This document shows positions 24,581-32,570 of a DNA stretch of 64,000 bases, piece after piece. The stretch is from Chitinophaga silvatica (GTDB lineage Bacteria; Bacteroidota; Bacteroidia; Chitinophagales; Chitinophagaceae): the NCBI RefSeq assembly GCF_003419895.1, contig NZ_QPMM01000009.1, positions 1 through 64,000 on the forward strand, given 5' to 3'. The translations under genes were made by a program, and so were the position numbers. Within the stretch, counting starts at the first letter, position 1, and every line of letters begins with the position of its first letter. The notes beneath the pieces were generated by a model that made no database searches, was not told the origin of the DNA, and worked only from the letters and a program-made list of their open reading frames with translations.

Positions 24581-24850
24581 ATGGCAAAAGAATCCGTAAA
24601 AGCCAGACAAAGAAAAAGAGAAGCTATGGTAGCTAAGTTTGCTGAAAAGCGCGCTACCCTGAAAGCTGCTGGTGACTATACTGCACTGGATCAGCTTCCT
24701 AAAAACGCGTCTCCTGTTCGTCTGAAAAACAGATGCCAACTGACCGGTCGTCCTAAAGGATACATGCGTCACTTCGGTATTTGCAGGAACATGTTCCGCG
24801 ACCTGGCTCTCGCTGGTAAAATCCCTGGCGTAAGAAAAGCCAGCTGGTAA
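24581..24850 (+). CDS. rpsN: 30S ribosomal protein S14 (zinc-free form)
   Basis: 89 residues. It is the long form without the CxxC...CxxC zinc ribbon: the C-terminal part reads RCQLTGRPKGYMRHFGICRNMFRDLA-like sequence, ending KIPGVRKASW. Twenty nt behind rplE, followed by a 126-nt spacer without a clear hairpin. Confidence 0.96.
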   Translation: MAKESVKARQRKREAMVAKFAEKRATLKAAGDYTALDQLPKNASPVRLKNRCQLTGRPKGYMRHFGICRNMFRDLALAGKIPGVRKASW

Positions 24851-24976
24851 GCAATAAGATACTGTACAGATTCCCTCTGTCCGGTAATCTTTTTCGCTTT
24901 TTAATCTAGTTATTTGATTCCCATCTAATTACGATTGGATATCGCATTGTAAAACATCTATCAAAACTATTTAACA

Positions 24977-25375
24977 ATGGTTACTGATCCAATAGCAGAC
25001 TTCCTGACCCGTATCCGGAACGCGCAAATGGCCACCCACAGGATTGTGGAAATTCCAGCCTCTAAGCTGAAAAAACGTATTACCGAAATTTTGTATGACA
25101 AAGGTTATATCCTGAAATACAAATTCGAAGAAGATAACAAACAAGGCGTGATTAAAATCGCGTTGAAGTATGACCCAATCTCCAAAGTTCCTGCTATCCA
25201 GGAATTACAACGTGTTAGCCGTCCAGGTCTGCGTCAATACTCTAAACCTGAAGATTTCAAACGCGTTAAAAATGGTTTGGGCATCGCTATCATCTCTACT
25301 TCTAAAGGTGTAATGACCGATAAAGAAGCAAAAGCTCAAAACGTAGGTGGCGAAGTAGTTTGCTACATCTATTAA
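24977..25375 (+). CDS. rpsH: 30S ribosomal protein S8
   Basis: 132 residues: MVTDPIADFLTRIRNAQMATH, VSRPGLRQYSK and the C-terminal GLGIAIISTSKGVMTDKEAKAQNVGGEVVCYIY. S8 represses the spc operon in E. coli by binding near rplE; whether it does so here is unknown. Confidence 0.97.
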   Translation: MVTDPIADFLTRIRNAQMATHRIVEIPASKLKKRITEILYDKGYILKYKFEEDNKQGVIKIALKYDPISKVPAIQELQRVSRPGLRQYSKPEDFKRVKNGLGIAIISTSKGVMTDKEAKAQNVGGEVVCYIY

Positions 25376-25502
25376 TATATTGACCGGCTAGACGTTGTCG
25401 TCTGGTCTGTCTTTTCGTGTTATCTGACAATTAAGCTTTCTATACGGCGCTGAACACAGATAACGGGGTAAAACAACTTATCAACAACTTTAAATTAAAG
25501 TT

Positions 25503-26057
25503 ATGTCACGTATAGGTAAAAGTCCTATTAAATTGGCTAGCGGCGTTACAGTTACTGTTTCTCCTGCCAATGAAGTAACCGTAAAAGGTCCTAAAGGTGA
25601 ACTGAAAAAGGTAATTGATAGAGATATCAAAGTGGAAGTGAAAGACGGCGTGTTAAACGTAGTTCGTCCTACCGATCAGATCCGTCACAAAGCATTACAC
25701 GGTTTATACCGCGCTTTGCTGGCTAACATGGTTGAAGGCGTAACCGAAGGATTCAAAAAACAACTTGAACTGGTGGGTGTGGGTTATAAAGCCGCTAACT
25801 CTGGTCAATTGCTGGATCTTTCTTTAGGTTATTCTCACAATATCGTTTTCGAAATTCCAAAAGAACTGAAGGTAGCTACCTTAACTGAAAAAGGTCAGAA
25901 CCCTAAGATCATGTTGGAAGGTATCGATAACCAATTACTGGGTCAGGTTGCTGCTAAAATCCGTAGCCTGCGTAAACCAGAGCCTTACAAAGGTAAAGGT
26001 GTTCGCTACAGTGATGAAGTGGTTCGCAAAAAAGCTGGTAAATCAGCTGGTAAATAA
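25503..26057 (+). CDS. rplF: 50S ribosomal protein L6
   Basis: 184 residues: MSRIGKSPIKLASGVTVTV, VTVKGPKGEL, and the C-terminal GQVAAKIRSLRKPEPYKGKGVRYSDEVVRKKAGKSAGK. A 127-nt spacer precedes it. Confidence 0.97.
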   Translation: MSRIGKSPIKLASGVTVTVSPANEVTVKGPKGELKKVIDRDIKVEVKDGVLNVVRPTDQIRHKALHGLYRALLANMVEGVTEGFKKQLELVGVGYKAANSGQLLDLSLGYSHNIVFEIPKELKVATLTEKGQNPKIMLEGIDNQLLGQVAAKIRSLRKPEPYKGKGVRYSDEVVRKKAGKSAGK

Positions 26058-26064
26058 TATTATT

Positions 26065-26130
26065 AATTGGCTAATCAGTCTTTCCGACTGGTTAGCCGGT
26101 TTTAACAGCTATCCCGGCAGCATCGGGATA
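26065..26130 (+). other. two hairpins between rplF and rplR
   Basis: GGCTAATCAGTC (26069-26080) pairs with GACTGGTTAGCC (26086-26097, one G-U), extendable to 16 bp and running into TTTT, so terminator-like. A second hairpin is TATCCCG (26110-26116) with CGGGATA (26124-26130). Partial termination or mRNA processing is possible. Confidence 0.6.
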
Positions 26131-26148
26131 ATAAAATAAAAACTCAAA

Positions 26149-26502
26149 ATGAGCACAAAAGTTAACAGGAGACAGAAAATCCGCTATCGCATCCGTAAGA
26201 AAATCTCCGGTACTGCTAAGCAACCAAGATTATCTGTATTTCGCAGCAATAGCGATATTTATGTGCAATTGATAGATGATACCAATGGCACTACCCTGGC
26301 AGCAGCTTCTTCCCGTGATAAGGATATCAAAGCTCAGCAAGGTACTAAAAGCGAAAAATCAGTATTGGTTGGAAAAGCCTTAGCTGCTAAAGCTATCGCT
26401 TTGGGCGTTACTACTTGTGTTTTCGACAGAAGTGGTTATTTATATCATGGCCGCGTGAAAAGCGTTGCTGATGGTGCAAGAGAAGGCGGTCTTCAGTTTT
26501 AA
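26149..26502 (+). CDS. rplR: 50S ribosomal protein L18
   Basis: 117 residues: NRRQKIRYRIRKKISGTAKQPRLSVFRSNSDIYVQLIDD and VFDRSGYLYHGRVKSVADGAREGGLQF. It binds 5S rRNA together with L5. It starts 91 nt after rplF, behind two hairpins. Confidence 0.97.
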   Translation: MSTKVNRRQKIRYRIRKKISGTAKQPRLSVFRSNSDIYVQLIDDTNGTTLAAASSRDKDIKAQQGTKSEKSVLVGKALAAKAIALGVTTCVFDRSGYLYHGRVKSVADGAREGGLQF

Positions 26503-26551
26503 TCACGAAGTCCGAATTTTAATTCTGAACAAGTAATTCTTATAAAATAAA

Positions 26552-27070
26552 ATGGCAAAGAATTCATTCAATAAAGTAAAGGCTGGTGATCTTGAGCTGA
26601 AAGAAAAAGTTGTGGCGATCAACCGTGTTACTAAAACCACCAAAGGCGGTCGTACTTTTAGTTTCTCCGCTCTGGTTGTTGTAGGTAACGAAAACGGCGT
26701 GGTAGGTCACGGTCTTGGTAAAGCTAAAGAAGTACAGCAGGCTATCACTAAAGGTATAGATGATGCTAAAAAGAACCTGATTAAGGTTCCTGTAATGCAT
26801 GGTACCATTCCTCACGACCAACTTGCAAAAGAAGGTGCTGCTAAAGTATTGATTAAACCAGCTGCTCATGGTACTGGTGTAATCGCGGGAGGTTCTATGC
26901 GTGCTGTATTGGAAAGTGCTGGTGTAACCGACGTATTGGCTAAATCTTTAGGTTCTGCTAACCCACACAACGTGGTAAAAGCTACCTTCAAAGCTTTAGG
27001 CTTACTGCGCGAACCAATTAGCGTATCTAAAACCAGAGGCGTTGCCCTGAAGAAAGTTTTCAACGGATAA
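26552..27070 (+). CDS. rpsE: 30S ribosomal protein S5
   Basis: 172 residues: VVAINRVTKTTKGGRTFSFSALVVVGNENGVVGHGLGKAKEV is the dsRNA-binding-like domain, and GTGVIAGGSMRAVLESAGVTDVLAKSLGS the C-terminal domain. S5 works with S4 in decoding fidelity and mRNA unwinding. Confidence 0.97.
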   Translation: MAKNSFNKVKAGDLELKEKVVAINRVTKTTKGGRTFSFSALVVVGNENGVVGHGLGKAKEVQQAITKGIDDAKKNLIKVPVMHGTIPHDQLAKEGAAKVLIKPAAHGTGVIAGGSMRAVLESAGVTDVLAKSLGSANPHNVVKATFKALGLLREPISVSKTRGVALKKVFNG

Positions 27071-27144
27071 TTCTTGCTTCCGGGAAAATTTTTGAAAATA
27101 TATCATTAACAATTAAATTACTCCGCCTACGCGGATAGGGATTT

Positions 27145-27330
27145 ATGGCAAAGATTAAGATCACTCAAGTGAAAAGTGGTATTGACCGCCCAGAAAGGCA
27201 AAAACTGACCTTGAAGGCACTGGGGCTGACTAAAATGCACGCTACTGTAGAAGTAGAAGCAACTCCTCAGATCCTGGGTATGGTGCGCAAAGTGAATCAC
27301 CTTGTATTGGTAGAAACAGTTAACGCTTAA
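27145..27330 (+). CDS. rpmD: 50S ribosomal protein L30
   Basis: 61 residues: KIKITQVKSGIDRPERQKLTLKALGLTKMHATVEVEATPQILGMVRKVNHLV. Typical short bacterial L30, placed as usual between rpsE and rplO. Confidence 0.96.
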   Translation: MAKIKITQVKSGIDRPERQKLTLKALGLTKMHATVEVEATPQILGMVRKVNHLVLVETVNA

Positions 27331-27454
27331 TTGAAGTAACACTGCTGTGGGATTGTCTTACGATAATCTTACCTTTACATTTGTGACTTTACCATTTTTA
27401 TTTTAAAATAAAGCGAGCGGTTGATTTCCGCGCAAGTAAAAACAATTAACTAAC

Positions 27455-27901
27455 ATGAACTTACATTCATTACAGCCAGCACAAGGCGCTGTACATAAAG
27501 AAAAACGTCTCGGACGTGGTGAGGCTTCCGGTAAAGGTGGTACCTCTACAAAAGGTAACAAAGGTATTCAACAACGCGCTGGTTATGCTAGCAAAAGAGG
27601 CTTCGAAGGTGGCCAGATGCCAATTCAGCGTCGTATGCCTAAACGTGGCTTCAAAAACAATAACCGCGAAGAATATACAATCTTCAACCTGGGCCAGCTT
27701 GATCAATTAGTTGAAAAATATGGTCTCCAGGAGTTTAATCTGGATACTCTGTATATGAATGGTCTGATTAACAGTACCGCTAAAGTTAAAATCCTCGCTA
27801 ACGGCGAACTTAAAACTAAAGTGACTGTTAAAGTAAACGCAATCAGCGAAAAAGCTAAACAGGCCATCGAATCTGCAGGTGGATCAGTAGAACTGGTATA
27901 A
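27455..27901 (+). CDS. rplO: 50S ribosomal protein L15
   Basis: 148 residues: MNLHSLQPAQGAVHKEKRLGRGEASGKGGTSTKGNKG at the extended N terminus, RRMPKRGFKN in the middle, and the signature VKILANGELKTKVTVKVNAISEKAKQAIESAGGSVELV. The gap of 124 nt from rpmD has no clear stem. Confidence 0.97.
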   Translation: MNLHSLQPAQGAVHKEKRLGRGEASGKGGTSTKGNKGIQQRAGYASKRGFEGGQMPIQRRMPKRGFKNNNREEYTIFNLGQLDQLVEKYGLQEFNLDTLYMNGLINSTAKVKILANGELKTKVTVKVNAISEKAKQAIESAGGSVELV

Positions 27902-27917
27902 GACTTTACGACTGAGG

Positions 27918-27966
27918 AGACGCCTACGGAGTAGTGCGTCTTTTCATATTTAATAGCGCTATTAAA
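27918..27966 (+). promoter_or_regulatory. terminator-like hairpin and palindrome before secY
   Basis: AGACGC-CTAC / GTAG-T-GCGTCT (27918-27941) is a 10-bp stem with one bulged T followed by T4. It is followed by the perfect 18-nt palindrome TTTAATAGCGCTATTAAA (27949-27966), 13 nt before the secY start. Confidence 0.55.
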
Positions 27967-27979
27967 CCTTTATCTTCCT

Positions 27980-29323
27980 GTGAAGAAATTTATCGAAACG
28001 ATTAAGAATATCTGGAGTATTGAGGACCTGCGTAATCGCATTCTGACCACCCTGCTCCTGGTCCTCATTTACCGTGTAGGATCCTATATCGCTTTGCCTG
28101 GCATCGACGCTAATGCATTAGCTAATTTTGAGAAATCATCTAACCAGGGTATCCTTGGTCTGGTAAATATGTTTGCCGGTGGATCCTTCTCAAGAGCATC
28201 TATTTTCGCATTAGGTATCATGCCCTACATCTCTGCTTCTATCGCTATTCAGTTATTAACAATAGCGGTTCCTAGTTTCCAGAAGATGCAGAAAGAAGGT
28301 GAAAGTGGGCGTAAAAAGATCAACCAATATACCCGTTATCTCACAGTAATAGTAACAGGTTTACAGGCTAGTGCTTACGTAGCTTACTTACGTAATAACT
28401 CCGGTAACGCTATTATCGCTGAATATGGTACCTTCTTCTTCTGGCTTTCCACTACCGTAATATTAACAGCTGGTACGCTGTTCGTAATGTGGTTAGGTGA
28501 AAAGATCACTGATAAAGGAATTGGTAATGGTACTTCTATCATTATCATGATGGGTATATTAGCCCGTTTACCGCAGGCGCTCGTGCAAGAGTTCTCCAGT
28601 AAAGTGGCAGGTGAAGGGGGTGGCCCGATCCTGTTCCTTATTGAAATTGCGATCTTTATTTTAATTACAATAGGTCTGATTCTGCTGGTACAAGGTACCC
28701 GTAAAATCCCTGTAAACTACGCTAAACGTATCGTTGGTAATAAACAATATGGTGGTGTACGCCAGTTCATTCCGCTGAAAGTGAATGCTGCCGGTGTTAT
28801 GCCTATCATCTTTGCTCAGGCAATCATGTTTATTCCTGCTACCGTTGTTGGTTTCGCTACCAACTCTGAAAGCGCTTCAGGATTTATCCGCATCTTCAGC
28901 GATCACACCAATGGTTACTACAACCTGATCTTTGGATTGCTGGTAATTATCTTTACCTACTTCTATACTGCGTTGATCTTCAACCCAACTCAGATGGCAG
29001 ATGAAATGAAACGTAACAACGGTTTCATTCCAGGTGTTAAACCAGGTAAGGCAACTGCCGATTATATCGGTGCCGTAATGGATCGTATCACTTTACCAGG
29101 CGCTTTCTTCCTGGCTTTAGTGGGCGTACTCCCTGGTCTGGCTGCTGCATTCAAAATCAACAGTAACTTTGCTACGTTCTTCGGTGGTACTTCCCTCCTG
29201 ATCATGGTAGGTGTTATCCTGGATACCCTGCAACAGATCGAAAGCCAGTTGCTCATGCGCCATTACGATGGTCTGATGAGCACCGGCCGTATCAAAGGCA
29301 GAACTGCCCCGGCTAATGCATAA
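27980..29323 (+). CDS. secY: protein translocase subunit SecY
   Basis: 447 residues, 10 predicted membrane segments. It begins MKKFIETIKNIWSIEDLRNRILTTLLLVLIYRVGSYIALPGID (the cytosolic lead-in and TM1). The plug and pore region follows (GGSFSRASIFALGIMPYISASIAIQLL), and late loops include GFIPGVKPGKATADYI. It forms the Sec channel with SecE and SecG. The start codon is GTG at 27980. A terminator after the gene separates it from map. Confidence 0.97.
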   Translation: MKKFIETIKNIWSIEDLRNRILTTLLLVLIYRVGSYIALPGIDANALANFEKSSNQGILGLVNMFAGGSFSRASIFALGIMPYISASIAIQLLTIAVPSFQKMQKEGESGRKKINQYTRYLTVIVTGLQASAYVAYLRNNSGNAIIAEYGTFFFWLSTTVILTAGTLFVMWLGEKITDKGIGNGTSIIIMMGILARLPQALVQEFSSKVAGEGGGPILFLIEIAIFILITIGLILLVQGTRKIPVNYAKRIVGNKQYGGVRQFIPLKVNAAGVMPIIFAQAIMFIPATVVGFATNSESASGFIRIFSDHTNGYYNLIFGLLVIIFTYFYTALIFNPTQMADEMKRNNGFIPGVKPGKATADYIGAVMDRITLPGAFFLALVGVLPGLAAAFKINSNFATFFGGTSLLIMVGVILDTLQQIESQLLMRHYDGLMSTGRIKGRTAPANA

Positions 29324-29359
29324 AGTAATTGAGCGCGCAAGCGCTTCATGCACAATAAA

Positions 29360-29405
29360 ATAGCCACAGAAGCATCAAAGCTTTAGTGGCTATATTATTT
29401 TTTGA
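29360..29405 (+). terminator. terminator between secY and map
   Basis: ATAGCCAC (29360-29367) pairs with GTGGCTAT (29386-29393), with an inner AAGC/GCTT, followed by ATTATTTTTTT. Confidence 0.82.
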
Positions 29406-29441
29406 TAGGGTAAGCTTTTACCCGCAGAAACAAGGATTGTT

Positions 29442-30242
29442 ATGATTCACTATAAGACGAAGGAAGAAATAGAGCTGATACGTAAGAGTGCACATATCCT
29501 AAGTAATGCCCTGGCTGAAGTGGCCAGTAAGCTGAAACCCGGTATGACCACTCTCGAAGTAGATGCAATTGCTGATAAGTATATCGTTGACAATGGTGGA
29601 ACTCCTTCTTTCAAAAACTATAAAGGCTTTCCAAATGCCTGCTGTATTTCTGTAAATGAAGCAGTAGTTCACGGAATCCCTAATGACTATGTTTTGAAAG
29701 ATGGCGATATTATTACAGTGGATGTAGGGGTGTATATGAATGGATTTCATTCAGACAGTGCCTATACTTTCGCAATCGGTAATGTGCCTGAAAATGTGCT
29801 TCGTTTAATGGGAGCTACCAAAGCAGCACTTTACAAAGGCATTGAAAAAGCAGTAGCCGGAAACCGCGTTGGAGATATTTCCTACGCAGTTCAGGAATAT
29901 ACAGAGAAGGACAGAGGATACGGTGTAGTGAGAGAATTAGTTGGTCATGGCCTTGGCCGCCATCTGCATGAAGATCCGCAGGTTCCTAACTATGGAAAGA
30001 GAGGAAGCGGACCTATTATGAAGGAAGGACTGGTAATTGCCATAGAACCAATGATTAACCTGCGATCTAAGGATGTTGAGTATATGGAGGATGGATGGAC
30101 CGTGGTAACCCGCGATGGAAGTCCTTCCGTTCATTTCGAACATACAGTGGCTGTAGGAAAGGGGAAAGCTGATATTTTATCTTCTTTCACCGAAATTGAA
30201 AAAGCAGAGAAAAATAACCCTGCTTTGAATACAAATTACTAG
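29442..30242 (+). CDS. map: methionine aminopeptidase, type I
   Basis: 266 residues. It removes the initiator Met from new proteins. The five metal ligands fall in the usual places: ITVDVGVYMNGFHSDSAYTF (two Asp), GHGLGRHLHEDPQVPNY (His), IAIEPM (Glu), VHFEHTVAV (Glu); HGIPNDYVLKDGD carries the substrate-binding His. A ~25-residue C-terminal tail is not part of the catalytic core. In the spc region between secY and infA, as in many Bacteroidota. Confidence 0.96.
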   Translation: MIHYKTKEEIELIRKSAHILSNALAEVASKLKPGMTTLEVDAIADKYIVDNGGTPSFKNYKGFPNACCISVNEAVVHGIPNDYVLKDGDIITVDVGVYMNGFHSDSAYTFAIGNVPENVLRLMGATKAALYKGIEKAVAGNRVGDISYAVQEYTEKDRGYGVVRELVGHGLGRHLHEDPQVPNYGKRGSGPIMKEGLVIAIEPMINLRSKDVEYMEDGWTVVTRDGSPSVHFEHTVAVGKGKADILSSFTEIEKAEKNNPALNTNY

Positions 30243-30366
30243 TCATTTATTAAGGATTTGTTTAATATCAGATAGGATTTTTTGAGTAATTAGACAGGAT
30301 TCGGTAAAAAAACTGGCAATAATAATAATAATCGAGGTAATTTTTTCTATTTCAAAAGATAAATGC

Positions 30367-30374
30367 TATCTTTG
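30367..30374 (+). promoter_or_regulatory. infA promoter -7 element
   Basis: TATCTTTG followed by CAGTCC, 17 nt before the infA ATG. It probably starts a transcript infA-rpmJ-rpsM and onward. Confidence 0.6.
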
Positions 30375-30391
30375 CAGTCCTAAAAATTTTT

Positions 30392-30610
30392 ATGGCAAAA
30401 CAGGCACTCATTAAACAGGATGGAATTATTTTAGAAGCCTTATCGAACGCTATGTTCCGTGTAAAACTGGAAAACGGGCATGAGATCCTGGCCACCATTT
30501 CTGGAAAAATGAGAATGCACTATATACGCATTCTGCCCGGAGATAAGGTGGGCGTTGAGATGAGCCCATACGACCTGTCAAGAGGCCGTATTATTTTCAG
30601 ATACAAATAA
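30392..30610 (+). CDS. infA: translation initiation factor IF-1
   Basis: 72 residues, one S1/OB domain: KQALIKQDGIILEALSNAMFRVKLENGHEILATISGKMRMHYIRILPGDKVGVEMSPYDLSRGRI. It binds the 30S A-site during initiation. It has its own likely promoter just upstream. Confidence 0.97.
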   Translation: MAKQALIKQDGIILEALSNAMFRVKLENGHEILATISGKMRMHYIRILPGDKVGVEMSPYDLSRGRIIFRYK

Positions 30611-30681
30611 GGCATTTGTTGAGATTGAGGAGATAGGAAAGAAATTAATTAAATATCATAACCTTTTATAAAGTAATAATC

Positions 30682-30798
30682 ATGAAGGTAAGAGCTGCAA
30701 TCAAAAAAAGAAGTGCGGATTGTAAAATAGTTCGTAGAAAAGGTGTTCTGTTGGTAATCAACAAAAAGAACCCTCGCTTCAAACAACGTCAGGGATAA
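30682..30798 (+). CDS. rpmJ: 50S ribosomal protein L36 (zinc-free form)
   Basis: 38 residues: MKVRAAIKKRSADCKIVRRK and ending NKKNPRFKQRQG. The classical zinc-binding form has three Cys and one His; here only one Cys (residue 14) remains, so this is the zinc-independent variant. Placed between infA and rpsM as expected. Confidence 0.95.
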   Translation: MKVRAAIKKRSADCKIVRRKGVLLVINKKNPRFKQRQG

Positions 30799-30858
30799 TT
30801 TCAGACTTGACGGAATTTGATTTTTTAATCAGAATCATATAAAATCTAAAATAGAAAT

Positions 30859-31239
30859 ATGGCACGTATAGCCGGTATAGATCTTCCTAAAAATAAAAGA
30901 GGAGAAATTGGTCTCACCTATATTTTCGGTATAGGCCGTTCTTCCGCCCAATATATCCTGAACAAGGCGGAAATTGATGTAAATAAAAAAGTGAAGGATT
31001 GGAATGACGATGATCAAGCTGCCATCCGTAACATTATCAACGGCGAGTTTAAGGTAGAGGGTCAACTGCGTTCTGAAGTACAGATGAATATCAAGCGTTT
31101 GCTGGATATCGCTTGCTACCGCGGTCTGCGTCACAGGAAAGGCTTACCGGTTAGAGGTCAGCGCACACGTACTAACAGCCGTACTCGTAAGGGTAAACGT
31201 AAGACAGTGGCTGGTAAGAAAAAAGCAACTAAGAAATAA
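30859..31239 (+). CDS. rpsM: 30S ribosomal protein S13
   Basis: 126 residues: MARIAGIDLPKNKRGEIGLTYIFGIGRSSAQYIL, then YRGLRHRKGLPVRGQRTRTNSRTRKG and a Lys-rich tail. It contacts S19 and L5 at the subunit bridge. Confidence 0.97.
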   Translation: MARIAGIDLPKNKRGEIGLTYIFGIGRSSAQYILNKAEIDVNKKVKDWNDDDQAAIRNIINGEFKVEGQLRSEVQMNIKRLLDIACYRGLRHRKGLPVRGQRTRTNSRTRKGKRKTVAGKKKATKK

Positions 31240-31344
31240 TAAATAAAATCCCAGATTGAAATCCCAGTCCGAATCAGCGGGGTTTCAATGACAGTGAGTC
31301 AGGAATTTGGGATGTGGAATTTCATATTTGGAATTTAAATCATT

Positions 31345-31746
31345 ATGGCAAAAGCAAATAATACAAAAACTGCTCCTAGCAAGAAAAGAGTAGTAAAAGT
31401 AGATATCTACGGAGATGTACACATCTCTGCTAGCTTTAACAACATCATCGTCAGCATCACCAACAAGCATGGTCAGGTTATCTCCTGGTCTTCTGCTGGT
31501 AAAATGGGCTTCAGAGGTTCTAAAAAGAACACTCCATATGCTGCTCAATTAGCTGCTCAAGATGCTGCTAAAGTAGCTATGGACTCTGGTTTGAAAAGAG
31601 CTGATGTTTTTGTAAAAGGCCCTGGAGCTGGTCGTGAAAGCGCTATCCGTGCAATCGCAAATTCCGGTATCGAAGTGAACATGATTAAGGATGTAACTCC
31701 TCTGCCTCACAACGGTTGCCGTCCTCCTAAGAAAAGAAGAGTATAG
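31345..31746 (+). CDS. rpsK: 30S ribosomal protein S11
   Basis: 133 residues: VDIYGDVHISASFNNIIVSITNKHGQVISWSSAGKMGF, GPGAGRESAIRAIANSGIEV and the C-terminal TPLPHNGCRPPKKRRV. Platform protein near the Shine-Dalgarno helix. The lead-in spacer (31250-31340) is made of diverged AAATCCCA/TTTGGGAT words. Confidence 0.97.
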   Translation: MAKANNTKTAPSKKRVVKVDIYGDVHISASFNNIIVSITNKHGQVISWSSAGKMGFRGSKKNTPYAAQLAAQDAAKVAMDSGLKRADVFVKGPGAGRESAIRAIANSGIEVNMIKDVTPLPHNGCRPPKKRRV

Positions 31747-31764
31747 GAATATATATACACAATA

Positions 31765-31802
31765 TCCAAATACCAAGCTTCTCACGATGCTTGGTATTTG
31801 GA
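31765..31802 (+). other. 14-bp hairpin after rpsK
   Basis: TCCAAATACCAAGC (31765-31778) and GCTTGGTATTTGGA (31789-31802) pair perfectly around a 10-nt loop. No T-run follows. Confidence 0.75.
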
Positions 31803-31824
31803 CGTTGTGGTTTATTCATAACTG

Positions 31825-31884
31825 GATGCATGATCAGGTTTTAGATTTTTTGAAGAGCATGCATCATTAACTAAAAAATCTAAA
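31825..31884 (+). promoter_or_regulatory. interlocked inverted repeats (possible pseudoknot) before rpsD
   Basis: Stem a: GATGCATG (31825-31832) with CATGCATC (31858-31865). Stem b: TTTAGATTTTTT (31840-31851) with AAAAAATCTAAA (31873-31884). The order a-b-a'-b' is that of an H-type pseudoknot or of two exclusive folds. It ends 12 nt before the rpsD ATG. S4 autoregulates through pseudoknots in other bacteria, so this is a candidate S4 site. Confidence 0.55.
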
Positions 31885-31896
31885 GTATATTTAAAC

Positions 31897-32502
31897 ATGG
31901 CAAGGTACACTGGACCAAAAACCAAAATTTCAAGAATCTTTGGTGAACCCATTCTCGGTAATGGTAAGTATTTAGGTAAAAACAGCAACCCTCCGGGTCA
32001 GCATGGTGCAAACCGTAAACGCAAACAATTAGGCGAATACGCACTGCAATTGAGAGAAAAGCAAAAAGCGAAATATACTTACGGTCTGTTAGAGCGCCAG
32101 TTCCGTAACCTGTTCGACGAAGCTACTCGTAGAAAAGGTGTTGCGGGTGAGGTATTGATCAAATTGCTCGAAGCCCGTCTGGATAACACTGTTTTCCGCC
32201 TGGGTATCGCTCCTTCTCGTCCTGCTGCTCGTCAGCTCGTGTCTCACAAACACATTACCGTTAACGGCATCGTTGTTAACACTCCTTCTTATCAATTGAA
32301 ACCAGGTGATGTTATCAGTCTGAAAAATAAGACTGCAAACAATTCTGCATTAACCAGCGTTATTCGTGGAAAAAATCCTAAATTCAGCTGGCTGGATTAC
32401 AATGAGAAAGAAATGAAAGGTGTATTCATTGCTTATCCTGAGAGAGAGAGCGTTCCTGAAAATATCAAGGAACAACTGATCGTAGAATTGTACTCTAAGT
32501 AA
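31897..32502 (+). CDS. rpsD: 30S ribosomal protein S4
   Basis: 201 residues: MARYTGPKTKISRIFGEPILG, NPPGQHGANRKRKQLGEYALQLREKQKAKYTYGLLERQFRN, and the S4 RNA-binding domain ARLDNTVFRLGIAPSRPAARQLVSHKHITVNG. Zinc-free N terminus. It initiates 30S assembly and is an mRNA-binding autoregulator in several bacteria; a possible pseudoknot precedes it here. Confidence 0.97.
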   Translation: MARYTGPKTKISRIFGEPILGNGKYLGKNSNPPGQHGANRKRKQLGEYALQLREKQKAKYTYGLLERQFRNLFDEATRRKGVAGEVLIKLLEARLDNTVFRLGIAPSRPAARQLVSHKHITVNGIVVNTPSYQLKPGDVISLKNKTANNSALTSVIRGKNPKFSWLDYNEKEMKGVFIAYPERESVPENIKEQLIVELYSK

Positions 32503-32509
32503 TAATAAT

Positions 32510-32538
32510 TAGTCCATGACCTCCCAGGTCATGGACTA
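32510..32538 (+). other. 13-bp hairpin between rpsD and rpoA
   Basis: TAGTCCATGACCT (32510-32522) and AGGTCATGGACTA (32526-32538) pair perfectly with a CCC loop. No T-run follows, so an mRNA stability or processing element is more likely than a terminator. Confidence 0.75.
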
Positions 32539-32570
32539 GCCTTATATTAACAAATAAATTTATCATATCA

